Assembly: GCF_900188005.1 (NCBI RefSeq)
Contig: NZ_FZNR01000030.1
Location: 35,517 to 99,516, forward strand
Direction: 5' to 3'
Source: Actinoplanes regularis
Lineage (GTDB): Bacteria > Actinomycetota > Actinomycetes > Mycobacteriales > Micromonosporaceae
DNA: 64,000 nt
The notes beneath the pieces are model-generated. The model was not told the origin of the DNA. It made no database searches and worked only from the letters and a program-made list of their open reading frames with translations. Positions 7,906-16,948 of the stretch are shown here, piece after piece. Numbering within the stretch: the first letter of the stretch is position 1; every line of letters begins with the position of its first letter. Both the position numbers and the translations under genes were made by a program.

Positions 7906-9198
7906 ATGCTGCTCCGGAAAACCGACCTGCACACGAGTCTGTCCGACCCGGTGCTCGACACGATGAACTTTCTCAACGAGGTCACCACGCGGTATCCCGA
8001 GGCGATCTCGTTCGCGCCCGGGCGGCCGTACGACGGATTCTTCGACAGCGAGGACATCTTCGCGCACATCCGCCGCTACCTGGACCACCTGGCCGACGCG
8101 GGCCAGTCGCCGGCGCAGATCCGCACCGCGATGTATCAGTACGGCACCACGGCCGGCCAGATCCGCGACCTGATCGCCGACTCGCTGCGCGTCGACGAGG
8201 CCATCGACGTCCCGGCGGAGAGCATCGTCGTCACCGTGGGCGCCCAGGAGGGGATGCTGCTGGCCCTGCGGGCCCTGATCTCCGGCCCGGACGATGTGCT
8301 GATGGTCTCCAGCCCCTGCTACGTGGGGATCACCGGGGCCGCCCGCCTGCTCGACATCCCGGTCGTCGACGTCGAGGAGCCGCAGGACGGTTTCTCCTGC
8401 GCGCTGGTCGAGGAGACGATCCTGCGCGAGCGCGCGGCGGGCCGCAACCCGCGGGCGTTCTATGTCATCCCGGACCACTCCAATCCGTCCGGTTCGACGA
8501 TCGGCACGCCGCAGCGCGAGGAACTGCTGGCGATCGCCGCCCGGTATCAGGTGGTCATCCTTGAGGACAGCCCGTACCGGCTGGTCAGCCCGGGTACGCC
8601 GCTGCCGACGCTGAAGTCGCTGGACACGCGTGGTGTGGTCGTGCACCTGGGGTCGTACTCGAAGACGGTGTTCCCCGGCGCCCGGGTCGGGTTCGTCGTG
8701 GCCGACCAGCGCATCCTCGACGAGAACGGGCACACCACGCTGCTGGCGGACGAGCTCTCGAAGATCAAGAGCATGGTCACCGTCAACACGTCCTCGCTGA
8801 GCCAGGCCGTGGTCGCCGGCGCGCTGCTGGCCGCCGGTGGCCGGGTCGCCGAGTTGAACGCCAAGCCGGCCGCCTACTACGGCGACGCGATGCAGGCCAC
8901 GCTCGGACAGTTGAACCGGCGCCTGCCCGCCGCCCGCCGCGACCGGCTGGGGGTCCGGTGGAACACGCCCACCGGCGGGTTCTTCCTCAACGTGCAGGTG
9001 TCCTTCGAGACCGACGAGGCCGCCCTGACCCGCGCGGCCCGCCACCACGGCGTGATCTGGACCCCGATGCGCTACTTCTACCCCAACGGCGGAGGCGACC
9101 GCACCATGCGACTCTCCACGAGTTACCTGACCACCGCCGAGATCGACGAGGGCATCGCCCGCCTCGCCGCGTTCATCGAGTCCGAGACCGAGCGGTGA
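7906..9198 (+). CDS. hpgT: HpgT-like PLP aminotransferase for arylglycine formation
   Basis: A 430-residue fold-type I aminotransferase. In glycopeptide pathways this enzyme converts 3,5-dihydroxyphenylglyoxylate (and 4-hydroxyphenylglyoxylate) to the arylglycine, with tyrosine as amino donor. The PLP lysine is Lys253 in GSYSKTVFPGARVGF, and PDHSNPSGS and LEDSPYR supply cofactor contacts. The start at 7906 has GAGGAGAG six bases upstream. The frame is open through the preceding repeat, but that extension has no family counterpart. Placement right after dpgABCD supports HpgT rather than a general aromatic aminotransferase. Confidence 0.9.
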   Translation: MLLRKTDLHTSLSDPVLDTMNFLNEVTTRYPEAISFAPGRPYDGFFDSEDIFAHIRRYLDHLADAGQSPAQIRTAMYQYGTTAGQIRDLIADSLRVDEAIDVPAESIVVTVGAQEGMLLALRALISGPDDVLMVSSPCYVGITGAARLLDIPVVDVEEPQDGFSCALVEETILRERAAGRNPRAFYVIPDHSNPSGSTIGTPQREELLAIAARYQVVILEDSPYRLVSPGTPLPTLKSLDTRGVVVHLGSYSKTVFPGARVGFVVADQRILDENGHTTLLADELSKIKSMVTVNTSSLSQAVVAGALLAAGGRVAELNAKPAAYYGDAMQATLGQLNRRLPAARRDRLGVRWNTPTGGFFLNVQVSFETDEAALTRAARHHGVIWTPMRYFYPNGGGDRTMRLSTSYLTTAEIDEGIARLAAFIESETER

Positions 9199-9205
9199 GG
9201 AGAAA

Positions 9206-9565
9206 ATGGTGCGCGCGATCCGGGGCGCCACACAGGTCGACGCGGACGAGCGGGATCTGGTCCTCGCGGCCACCGCCGAACTCGTCGCCGAGGTGCTGGC
9301 CCGCAACGAGCTGCTGGTCAGCGACGTGATCAGCGTGCTCTTCACGACGACACCCGACCTTACCTCAGAGTTCCCGGCGGTCGCCGCCCGCAAGGTCGGG
9401 TTCGAGGACGTGCCGCTGCTCTGCGCCAGCGAGATCGACGTGCCGGGCTCCATGCCCCGGGTGATCCGGCTGCTGGCACACGCCGACACGACCCGCCCCC
9501 GCCACCTGATCCGCCACGTCTACCTGCGCGGCGCGGCCCGCCTGCGCCACGACATCGCCCAATGA
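9206..9565 (+). CDS. Chorismate mutase, AroH type
   Basis: Converts chorismate to prephenate, the branch to tyrosine and phenylalanine. At 119 residues it matches the monofunctional AroH trimer. Family landmarks are VRAIRGATQVDADE at the N-terminus, the DLTSEFPAVAARKVG segment, LLCASEIDVPGSMPR and the C-terminal HLIRHVYLRGAARLR with active-site Arg and Tyr. GAGGAG sits 4-9 bases before the ATG and only seven bases separate it from the aminotransferase stop, so it belongs to the operon. With DAHP synthase it would raise tyrosine supply for peptide assembly and transamination. Confidence 0.92.
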   Translation: MVRAIRGATQVDADERDLVLAATAELVAEVLARNELLVSDVISVLFTTTPDLTSEFPAVAARKVGFEDVPLLCASEIDVPGSMPRVIRLLAHADTTRPRHLIRHVYLRGAARLRHDIAQ

Positions 9566-9609
9566 TCGCTGGATCTGGAGCGCGGTGCTCGACACGTCGA
9601 CGCGCCGGT

Positions 9610-11247
9610 TCAGAAGCGGAACCGGCTGATCATGGCATCGAGCTCCTCGGTGAGGTCGGCCAGCTGGGCCGTGGCCTGCTGGCTGTCCTCGACACCGCGG
9701 GCGGTGGCCTTGGCGGAGCCGGCGAGGCCGTCGACGCTGCCGGCGATCGTGGCGCCACCGGCGGCGGCGTAGCCCACGCTGCGGTTCATCTCGCTGGTGG
9801 TGGCGCTCTGTTCCTCGACCGCCGAGGCGATCGTGGCCTGCAGGCTGTTGACCCGGCTGATGATCTCGCTGATCTCGGTGATCGCGCCGATCGCGCGTTC
9901 GGTGTCGGTCTGGATGGCCTGCACCCGCTGTGAGATGTCCTCGGTCGCCTTGGCGGTCTCCTGGGCGAGGTCCTTGACCTCTCCCGCGACCACGGCGAAG
10001 CCCTTGCCGGACTCGCCCGCCCGGGCGGCCTCGATGGTGGCGTTCAGCGCGAGCAGGTTGGTCTGCTCGGCGATCGAGGTGATCGTGGCGATCACGCTGC
10101 CGATCTCGGCGGACGACGTGCCCAGGCTGGCGATCGTCCGGCCCGCCGAGTCCGCCATCTCCACCGCCTGAGCGGCGACCCGGGCACCCTCGACAGCGCT
10201 GGTGGCGATCTCACGGATCGAGGCGCCCATCTCCTCGCCGCCGGCGGCGACCACCTGCAGGTTGCGTGAGACCTCGTCGGCGGTCTCCGCGACGGTGGCG
10301 GCCTGGGCGGATCCCTCCCGGGACAGCTCCCGGATCGACGCTCCGGTCGCGGTCAGCGTGCTGGCGTGGGCGGCCACGCTATGGACGCTGGTGGAGATGG
10401 TGTTCATGGTCGAGCGCAGGGCCTCGGAGGCGCGCTGCATCGCGGAGGCCATCTGGCCGAGTTCGTCGCTGCTGCGCGCCTGCGGCGAGTGGGTGTAGTC
10501 GCCTTCGGCAGTGGCCTGCAGGGCGGCGGCCACCTCGCGCAGCTGGCGGACGATGGGGCGGGCGATCAGCAGGGACAGCACCAGGCCGAGTAGCAACGCG
10601 GCCACGGTCAGGACGATCGTGACGGCCAGCGCGGTGCGGTATTGGCTGTGGCCCTCTTCGGCGGCGGCGTCCGCGCTGGCGCGTTCGCTGGCCATCAGAG
10701 AGCTGAGGGCGTCGCCCATCCGGTCGGCGGTCTGCCGTAGCTGCACGATCACCGACGGGCCGGGCGTGCCGCTTGCCGCGAACACCCAGTTGTCGCGCAC
10801 TTTCTGGTAGTCCGTCCAGGCCTGGCTGAACTCGGTGATCTCCGCCTGGCGCGGGTCGTCGGCGCTGATGCCGGCGCGATACTCCGCCAGCGCCTGGTCC
10901 AGAGCGGCCCCGTCCTTCTTGGCCTGCTCGACGGCCTCCGCCTTGGCGTCGATGCCACGGGCGGCAAGATACGCCGCGAGGTTACCGTTGGCGAGCTGCA
11001 CACCCTCGCGGACGGTGTCCAGGCGCTCCTGGCCCGCCACGTTGACCGAGCGCATCTGGTCAAGGCTCTCGCTCAGCATCGCCATGCGGGTCATCGCGAA
11101 GACGCAGGCGACCAGGGCGGTCAGCGCCACCGAGCCCACCGTGATCATGATCTTGGTTGCCAGGCGACGGTTGATGAACCAGGCGACAGGGTTTCGGACG
11201 GATTTGCGGCTTGGCAGCCCGCTGTGGCTGGTGGCCTCGGCCTTCAT
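9610..11247 (-). CDS. Methyl-accepting chemotaxis protein
   Basis: A 545-residue membrane chemoreceptor. It has a cytoplasmic start, a first transmembrane helix near residues 33-55, an extracellular four-helix-bundle type sensor of about 150 residues, a second helix near 205-230 (LAVTIVLTVAALLLGLVLSLLI), a HAMP linker beginning ARPIVRQLREV, and the signalling hairpin whose tip EQTNLLALNATIEAARAGE is typical. It would control CheA in a motile stage. It is divergent from a solute-binding lipoprotein, which may deliver its ligand (inference). It converges with the chorismate mutase gene. Confidence 0.92.
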   Translation of the reverse strand: MKAEATSHSGLPSRKSVRNPVAWFINRRLATKIMITVGSVALTALVACVFAMTRMAMLSESLDQMRSVNVAGQERLDTVREGVQLANGNLAAYLAARGIDAKAEAVEQAKKDGAALDQALAEYRAGISADDPRQAEITEFSQAWTDYQKVRDNWVFAASGTPGPSVIVQLRQTADRMGDALSSLMASERASADAAAEEGHSQYRTALAVTIVLTVAALLLGLVLSLLIARPIVRQLREVAAALQATAEGDYTHSPQARSSDELGQMASAMQRASEALRSTMNTISTSVHSVAAHASTLTATGASIRELSREGSAQAATVAETADEVSRNLQVVAAGGEEMGASIREIATSAVEGARVAAQAVEMADSAGRTIASLGTSSAEIGSVIATITSIAEQTNLLALNATIEAARAGESGKGFAVVAGEVKDLAQETAKATEDISQRVQAIQTDTERAIGAITEISEIISRVNSLQATIASAVEEQSATTSEMNRSVGYAAAGGATIAGSVDGLAGSAKATARGVEDSQQATAQLADLTEELDAMISRFRF

Positions 11248-11520
11248 CGGCGACTCTCCCCGTTCCAGCTCGCCGAGTCTCGGCTGGCTGTCTGGCTGTG
11301 GTCTGGCCGGCCCGACAGCCCGGCCATGGAGTCCGCGTCTTCGACGTGGACGTCACCTCTCCGCCGGTCGTGCGAGATCGGAGAGTGACCATTCGGTTTC
11401 TCTGTGTAGTAGTTCACATTGATGGCGGTCCGGTCATGTCGGGGCGCTCATATCCGATCAGCGCGATGCCGGGATGGAGATTTCCGGCCCCCGACGAGGG
11501 GCCTTCGACCTGAAAGACTG

Positions 11521-12819
11521 GTGGATACCGTGGGTCGTGCAGGATTTGCGGCGGTCGCCGCTGTAGGCGTGCTCACGCTCACCGCCGCGTGCGGTGGCGG
11601 TGGTGAGGCCGGTGGCGCCCAGCCCGCCGGGGCGCAGACCGCCGGGATGTCAGGCACCGTGACCTACTGGGATACCTCCGACCCCAAGACGGAGGGCCCG
11701 GTCTACGAGGAGTTGATCTCTTCCTTCGAGACCAAGTACCCCGATGTGAAGGTAAACCACGTTTACGTCGGGTTCGGCGACGCGCAGTCGAAGTTCGGCG
11801 CCGCGGTCGAAGCCGGTAAGGATGTTCCGGACGTGCTGCGCATCGACGGCGGCGCCATCCCGGCCCTCGCCGCGGCCGGTGCCATCGCGCCCCTGGACGG
11901 TACCCCCGCCCTTGCCGACGAGCCGGACTTCCTCCCCGGCCCGCTGGACACCACCGTCGTCAAGGGCCACGTTTACGGCGCTCCCCAGGTCACCGACACC
12001 CTCGGCCTGCTATACAACAAGGCGTTGCTGAAGAAGGCCGGCGTCACAAAGCCGCCGCGGACCTGGAACGAGCTCAAGACGGTCGGCCGCGCGGTGAAGG
12101 CCAAGACCGGCGCCGACGGGCTCTACCTCAACACCGGCGCCTACTTCTTCCTGCCCTTCCTGTACGGCGAGGGCACCGACTGGGTCGACGCCGACAACAA
12201 GAAGATCACTGTGACCTCGTCGAAGGTCGCCACCGCGGTCCGCACCGCCCAGGATCTGATCTCCTCCGGAGCGGCCATGGCGCCGAACTTCGCCGACCTG
12301 TACGGCGGCATGCAGTCCGCGTTCAAGGAGGGACGCGTCGCCATGGTGATCAACGGGCCGTGGTCCGTGCCGGACGCCATCTCCGGACCGGCGTTCAAGA
12401 ACGCGGCCAACCTCGGCATCGCCCCCGTTCCGGCCGGAGGCTCCGGCACCGCGGCCGCGCCGACCGGCGGCCAGAACCTCGTGGTGTCCGCGGCCTCGCC
12501 GAACGCGGCAGCCGCGCACGCGTTCATCCAGTTCATCAACTCGGCTGAGAGTCAGGCGCAGGTCGCGGTCAAGAACAACACCCTGCCCACCCGGGTCTCG
12601 GCGTACACCGCGGAAGTGAAGAAGAACAGCACCATCGCCGGGTTCCAGCCGGCACTGCAGATCGCCCGGGCCCGGCCCGCGGTCGCCAAGGGCGGCGAGT
12701 TGTACACACCGTTCGAGACCGCGCTCGGCCGCATCCTGCAGGGCAAGGTCAGCGTGCAGGGGGGCTTGAGCGAGACCGCCCGGCAGTATCAGAAAATCCT
12801 CACCGACTACGCCGGCTGA
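11521..12819 (+). CDS. Sugar ABC transporter solute-binding lipoprotein (family 1)
   Basis: A secreted lipoprotein of the maltose-type solute-binding family. The signal peptide ends in the lipobox TLTAACGG. The mature domain has GTVTYWDTSDP, YPDVKVNHVYVGFG, VPDVLRIDGG and GRVAMVINGPWSVPD, standard family 1 landmarks. GTG 11521 or 11530 gives a normal signal peptide; the open frame upstream of it is too hydrophilic. No permease or ATPase accompanies it, so it is an orphan binding protein that must share a transporter or feed the divergent chemoreceptor. A strong terminator follows. Confidence 0.87.
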   Translation: MDTVGRAGFAAVAAVGVLTLTAACGGGGEAGGAQPAGAQTAGMSGTVTYWDTSDPKTEGPVYEELISSFETKYPDVKVNHVYVGFGDAQSKFGAAVEAGKDVPDVLRIDGGAIPALAAAGAIAPLDGTPALADEPDFLPGPLDTTVVKGHVYGAPQVTDTLGLLYNKALLKKAGVTKPPRTWNELKTVGRAVKAKTGADGLYLNTGAYFFLPFLYGEGTDWVDADNKKITVTSSKVATAVRTAQDLISSGAAMAPNFADLYGGMQSAFKEGRVAMVINGPWSVPDAISGPAFKNAANLGIAPVPAGGSGTAAAPTGGQNLVVSAASPNAAAAHAFIQFINSAESQAQVAVKNNTLPTRVSAYTAEVKKNSTIAGFQPALQIARARPAVAKGGELYTPFETALGRILQGKVSVQGGLSETARQYQKILTDYAG

Positions 12820-12823
12820 CGGT

Positions 12824-12867
12824 GAAAGGTCGGACGCAAGGCTGTACAGCCTTGCGTCCGACCTTTC
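12824..12867. terminator. 44-bp perfect palindrome, bidirectional terminator
   Basis: The two 22-base arms, starting GAAAGGTCGGACGCAAGG at 12824, are exact reverse complements meeting at 12845/12846. The RNA would fold into a roughly 20-bp stem with a 4-nt loop. It lies five bases after the stop of the binding-protein gene and 48 bases after the convergent P450 stop, fitting termination from both sides. Confidence 0.9.
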
Positions 12868-12914
12868 GAGAGTGGCTTGGTCGCACGTGTCGTCCGCGAC
12901 AAGCGCGGGGAGGA

Positions 12915-14093
12915 TCAGGGCGACGTTTCGGTTCGAAGGCGAACCGGCAAGGCCTCCAGCCCGTGCATCAGCAGCCCGGTACGCCAGCGCAATTCCTCCG
13001 GCCGCACCGCGAGCTGGATCTCGGGATGACGACCGAACAGCCGGGTCAGCGCGATCTGCGCCTCCACCCTGGCCAACGGGGCGCCGAGGCAGAAATGGAT
13101 ACCGTGGCCGAAGGCCAGATGCCCGCCGTCGCCGCGAGCCGGGTCGAAGGTCTCCGGGTCGGTGAATCGCCGCGGGTCGCGGTTCACCGCGAGCAGCGAG
13201 ATCAGCACCTGCTCGCCGGCCGGGATCGTGGTGGCCCCGAGCGTGATCGGGCGGGTCGTGACACGGTATGTGCTGGTCGCAGACGGACTGGCCATCCGCA
13301 GCACCTCCTCCACCACGGCGGGCAGCAGACCCGGATCCTTCAACACCCGCTCGCGCTGATCCGGCTGGCGGCAGATCAGGTGAACAGCGTTGCCGATCAG
13401 GTTCGCCGTGGTCTCGTGGCCGGCCACCAGCAGTAACAGGGCCATGCCGACCACCTCGTCGTCGGAGAGCCGGTCGCCGTCGTCGACGACCGCCAGGAGT
13501 GCGCCGAGAAGATCGTCCGAAGGCTGTGCCCGCTTACGGGCAAGCAGGTCACGGAAGTACGCGACGATCGCCGACATGGCCGCGACCATGTCGGCCGGAC
13601 CACCGCTACCCCCGATGATCACGTTGCTCCAGGCATGAAACGGCCTGCGTTCGCCTCCCGGGATGCCGAGCAGCTCACAGATCACCTCGAGCGGCAGCGG
13701 GACGGCGAACCGGTCGATCAGATCCGGCTCGGACACGGTGGCCAACTCGTCGAGCAGCCGGTCGGTGATCTGTTCGATCCTCGGCCGCAGCGCCTGCGTC
13801 CGGCGTGGGGTGAAAGCCGCCGAGACGAGTCGACGCAGCCGGGTGTGGTCCGGTGGGTCGCGCAGCAGCATCTGCGTCGCCAGGGCCGCACGCAACTCCG
13901 CGGGCAGCTGGTCGACCGGTTGCCGCTTGGACAGCGACGGATCGGTCAGCACCTGACGGGCCTCGTCCCAGCGAGTGACCATCCAGAACGGAATCCCGGC
14001 GGCGGATGTCACCCGATGAACCGGACCGGCCTGCCGCAACTCGGCCAGGGCTGGATGCGGGTTCGCCGCGTACTCGTCGTCGAACAGCGCCAT
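12915..14093 (-). CDS. Cytochrome P450 (bacterial class I type)
   Basis: A 392-residue soluble P450 monooxygenase. The I-helix oxygen-binding motif is LLLVAGHETTANLI, the K-helix ExxR is EEVLR, and the haem-ligand loop FGHGIHFCLGAPLARVE near residue 340 is canonical. ATG 14093 with GGGGAGGA upstream was chosen over the longer open frame, whose extra 78 codons are not P450-like. The substrate cannot be read from sequence. No ferredoxin or reductase is nearby. It is divergent from a phosphotransferase-like gene. Confidence 0.92.
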   Translation of the reverse strand: MALFDDEYAANPHPALAELRQAGPVHRVTSAAGIPFWMVTRWDEARQVLTDPSLSKRQPVDQLPAELRAALATQMLLRDPPDHTRLRRLVSAAFTPRRTQALRPRIEQITDRLLDELATVSEPDLIDRFAVPLPLEVICELLGIPGGERRPFHAWSNVIIGGSGGPADMVAAMSAIVAYFRDLLARKRAQPSDDLLGALLAVVDDGDRLSDDEVVGMALLLLVAGHETTANLIGNAVHLICRQPDQRERVLKDPGLLPAVVEEVLRMASPSATSTYRVTTRPITLGATTIPAGEQVLISLLAVNRDPRRFTDPETFDPARGDGGHLAFGHGIHFCLGAPLARVEAQIALTRLFGRHPEIQLAVRPEELRWRTGLLMHGLEALPVRLRTETSP

Positions 14094-14192
14094 ACGGCTT
14101 TCCTCCCCGAAGCGGACAAGCGTCGACCATCGTATTGGGCTGCATCCATGCCCAGGGGTCCAGCGATCCCGTCCTGTGATGAGATGCACCGC

Positions 14193-15191
14193 ATGGCCGA
14201 ATCGCACGTGCCGGTGTTGGAGATGCTGTGGGAAGCGCACGATCCCCACCGCACACTCGGCGGAAGGTTCGGCTTCGACGATGAGCGGGCTGTCGGCCGC
14301 TGGGTCGCCGGCACCCTGGCCGAGCACTGGGGTGCTCGCGTCGACTCCTGCGAGCGGATCGTGATGAGCGCCGGCAACGCGCTGGCGTGGATCGGCACGC
14401 CGTCCGGCCGGATGCTCGCGAAGTGGTCAGTGGTGCCCTGGCGCTTCTCGCGCCTGGCCGAGGTGGCGCGACTGACCAGATGGCTGGACGGCCGAGGACT
14501 GCCGGTCTCGGCGCCGGTCCTCACACGGGACGGCCGCCTCCAGGCCGAGGTCGACGGTGTCTCGATGGGCCTGCAGCGGGTGATCGAGGGCGATCTTCTC
14601 GACACCACTGATCCCGGTCAGGTGCGGGCGGCCGGCGCGGTGCTGGCCCGATTGCAGGACGCTCTCGCGGCGTACCCGGACGCCGATCGAATCCCCGCGC
14701 TCGCCGCGGCCTCTGAGCCGCTGACGGAGCGGGTCACCGGCTGGCTCGACACCAGCGCCGGGCATCTGCCGGCCGCGGCTCGCGAGGCGCTGCGCAGGAT
14801 GGTCGCCGGCGCGCCACCCGACCGGCTGCCGCGACAGCTGGTCCACTTCGACTTCCGCTCCGCCAACATCCTGTGCGCCGGCGGCGAGGTCACCGCGGTC
14901 ATCGACTTCGAGGAAGCCCAGCACGACCACCGCCTCGTCGAGCTGGCCCGCGCGGCGATCCTGCTGGGCACCCGCTACCACGACTGGGGGCCGGTACCGG
15001 CGCGGGTCCGCGCGGAGTTCCTCGCGGGTTACCAGGCCGTACGCCCGCTGACTCCGGCCGAGACGGGCTGGTTGGACATCCTGCTGCTCTGGCAGGCCAT
15101 GGCGATGGTGCCACCCGGCGACGATCCGACCGGGTGGGGACCGTCCGCGCTGAGCCAGCTGCCGCCGCCGTTCGCGCAGTATCCTCTGTAG
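14193..15191 (+). CDS. Aminoglycoside/choline phosphotransferase-fold protein
   Basis: A 332-residue APH-fold small-molecule kinase. The Brenner motif HxDxxxxN is seen in LVHFDFRSANILC, followed by the metal-binding IDFEEAQ. A nucleotide-binding N-lobe is suggested by GNALAWIGTPSGRMLAKW. Such enzymes phosphorylate antibiotics, choline, homoserine or similar; this one cannot be assigned. ATG 14193 is used, with 14184 nearly as good. The long open frame upstream antisense to the P450 is a composition artefact. The next gene starts 29 bases downstream. Confidence 0.8.
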   Translation: MAESHVPVLEMLWEAHDPHRTLGGRFGFDDERAVGRWVAGTLAEHWGARVDSCERIVMSAGNALAWIGTPSGRMLAKWSVVPWRFSRLAEVARLTRWLDGRGLPVSAPVLTRDGRLQAEVDGVSMGLQRVIEGDLLDTTDPGQVRAAGAVLARLQDALAAYPDADRIPALAAASEPLTERVTGWLDTSAGHLPAAAREALRRMVAGAPPDRLPRQLVHFDFRSANILCAGGEVTAVIDFEEAQHDHRLVELARAAILLGTRYHDWGPVPARVRAEFLAGYQAVRPLTPAETGWLDILLLWQAMAMVPPGDDPTGWGPSALSQLPPPFAQYPL

Positions 15192-15219
15192 ACGGTCGAT
15201 GGACGGGGAAGGGTTTCGC

Positions 15220-16014
15220 ATGACCCATGACCAGGATTCCGGGCTCGACACAGGAGTTCCGCACTCGGCGCGGCTGTGGAACTACTGGCTCGGTGGCAAG
15301 GACAACTTCGCATCCGATCGCGCTGCCGGTGATGAGATCGCCAGACGCTTCCCGTCGATCGTCGATCTAGCGGTGGCCGACCGGGCGTTCCTGCGCCGGG
15401 TCGTGCGGCATCTCGTCGAGCAGGAGGGCATCCGGCAGATTCTCGACATCGGGACCGGTCTGCCCACCGGCGACAACACCCACCAGGTCGCCCAGTCGAT
15501 CGCCCCGGACACTCGGATCGTCTACGTCGACAACGATCCGCTCGTGCTCGTGCACGCCCGGGCGCTGCTGACCAGCACGGCCGAAGGCGCCACCGACTAC
15601 ATCGAAGCCGACCTGAACGATCCGGAGGGCATCCTTCGAGAGGCGGCGCGGACCCTGGACCTCAGCAAGCCGGTCGCGGTCACGCTGCTGGGCATCGTGC
15701 ACTTCATCCTCGATGACGAGGAGTCGCGGGACGTCGTCAGACGGCTCGTCGGCGCACTGCCATCCGGCAGCTTCCTGACGATCGCGCACGGATGTCACGA
15801 CATCAACCGCGCCGAGGCGGACGACATCGTCAATTTCTGGAACGAGCACGGCACGCCGAAGATCGTGTATCGCAGCTCGGCCGAGATCGCACGCTACTTC
15901 GACGGTCTGGAACTGCTGCCACCGGGCGTCGTCCCGTGCTCGCGCTGGCGGCCCGAGCCCGGTGATCCCGACCTCGACGTGAACCAGTACTGCGGGGTCG
16001 CCCGCAAGCGATAG
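15220..16014 (+). CDS. SAM-dependent methyltransferase, DUF574 type
   Basis: A 264-residue protein of the actinobacterial S-adenosylmethionine methyltransferase group (DUF574). The N-terminal HSARLWNYWLGGKDNF is diagnostic, and the SAM loop is ILDIGTGLPTG with a downstream acidic VYVDNDPLVLVHAR. The substrates of this family are mostly unknown. GGGGAAGGG stands seven bases before ATG 15220, which decides this start over ATG 15199. It may share a transcript with the preceding phosphotransferase-like gene. Confidence 0.9.
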   Translation: MTHDQDSGLDTGVPHSARLWNYWLGGKDNFASDRAAGDEIARRFPSIVDLAVADRAFLRRVVRHLVEQEGIRQILDIGTGLPTGDNTHQVAQSIAPDTRIVYVDNDPLVLVHARALLTSTAEGATDYIEADLNDPEGILREAARTLDLSKPVAVTLLGIVHFILDDEESRDVVRRLVGALPSGSFLTIAHGCHDINRAEADDIVNFWNEHGTPKIVYRSSAEIARYFDGLELLPPGVVPCSRWRPEPGDPDLDVNQYCGVARKR

Positions 16015-16039
16015 CCGCTCCCGGCCGTATCGTCGATTC

Positions 16040-16381
16040 TCACGGCCGCCGCTCGGGAGCTTCGATGGCGCCTTGGCGTTCGTCTCCGGTATCGAAGAAC
16101 GCGTCGAGATATGTGTGTGGCGCCAGGGTGCTCTCGCGGAGCAGGGAGAACAGTTCAGCGCCGTGGACGGGCTGGTCGTACATGGAGTAGACCTGCGCCA
16201 GCCCGAGGTATTCGCCGGCCACGTCGGCGGCATACTCGCCCGCCTCGGTCTCGGCCAGCGTCACTGCCTCGGCAGGCGATGACGCGCGCCAAAGCGTGAT
16301 GCGCTCCTCGTACGTCGCGGACGCCCCTGCAGCAAGTTTGAACAGACACCGAACCGAGAACCAAGCCTGCTCAGAATCCAT
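16040..16381 (-). CDS. Small DUF4288-like protein
   Basis: A 113-residue soluble protein of unknown function. WFSVRCLFKL, then YEERITLWRASSPAEAVTLAETEAGEYA, resembles the DUF4288 pattern of an aromatic N-terminal strand, an E-R-I-T-L-W strand and a helix rich in Ala and Glu. No catalytic residues are apparent. It converges with the methyltransferase gene and is divergent from the Rrf2-type gene, 141 bases away. The ribosome site is weak. Confidence 0.65.
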   Translation of the reverse strand: MDSEQAWFSVRCLFKLAAGASATYEERITLWRASSPAEAVTLAETEAGEYAADVAGEYLGLAQVYSMYDQPVHGAELFSLLRESTLAPHTYLDAFFDTGDERQGAIEAPERRP

Positions 16382-16522
16382 CCCGCGGAGTGTGCCACAA
16401 CGATCCGCGCGCTGTTCGGATCAGTTGCGGTCAAGGGGATGGCCGTACCTCCCGCGTGCACGGGCGATCCGAACGTAACAGAAGATGTTGCTTCTGATGC
16501 GGAGGTCGGCGAGACTGTCGGG

Positions 16523-16948
16523 GTGGCGGCCAACAGCAGGGTGACGATCGCGGCGCACGCCCTGGCATGGCTGGAGCTGGCCAGGCGGCGCGGACGCGAG
16601 GTGCTCACCTCCGAAGAGGTGGCCGCCAGCGTCAACACGAACGCGGTCATCGTCCGGCGCAGCCTGGGCGATCTGCAGCGGGCCGGACTGGTGACGGCCC
16701 GTCGCGGCAACGGCGCCGGCTTCTCCCTCGGACGGCCGGCAGCAGAGATCACGTTGCTGGACGTCTGGCTGGCCGTCTCGCCGGAGCCGCTGCTCGCCCT
16801 GCACCACTCCGAACCGAACCTGGACTGCCCGGTCGGTCGCGGAATCCGTCCGGTCCTCACCGATCTGTACGACGAGGCGACCGACGCGTTCCGGGCGACG
16901 CTGGCACGCCGGACCGTCGACGACGTACTGGAAAGGATCCTGGCATGA
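16523..16948 (+). CDS. Rrf2-family transcriptional regulator
   Basis: A 141-residue winged-helix regulator. The start NSRVTIAAHALAWLEL is typical of Rrf2 proteins, followed by the recognition part TSEEVAASVNTNAVIVRRSL and wing GLVTARRGNGAGFSLGRP. One cysteine lies in PNLDCPVG, where three cysteines would be needed for an iron-sulfur cluster, so cluster sensing is unlikely; such variants often sense oxidants or small molecules. GTG 16523 is chosen by similarity to the family's N-terminus. It overlaps the NIPSNAP gene by ATGA and probably controls it. Confidence 0.85.
   Translation: MAANSRVTIAAHALAWLELARRRGREVLTSEEVAASVNTNAVIVRRSLGDLQRAGLVTARRGNGAGFSLGRPAAEITLLDVWLAVSPEPLLALHHSEPNLDCPVGRGIRPVLTDLYDEATDAFRATLARRTVDDVLERILA

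Noticed and set aside
7873..9489. 538-codon minus-strand open frame
   Set aside because: Antisense to the aminotransferase and chorismate mutase; no coding character.
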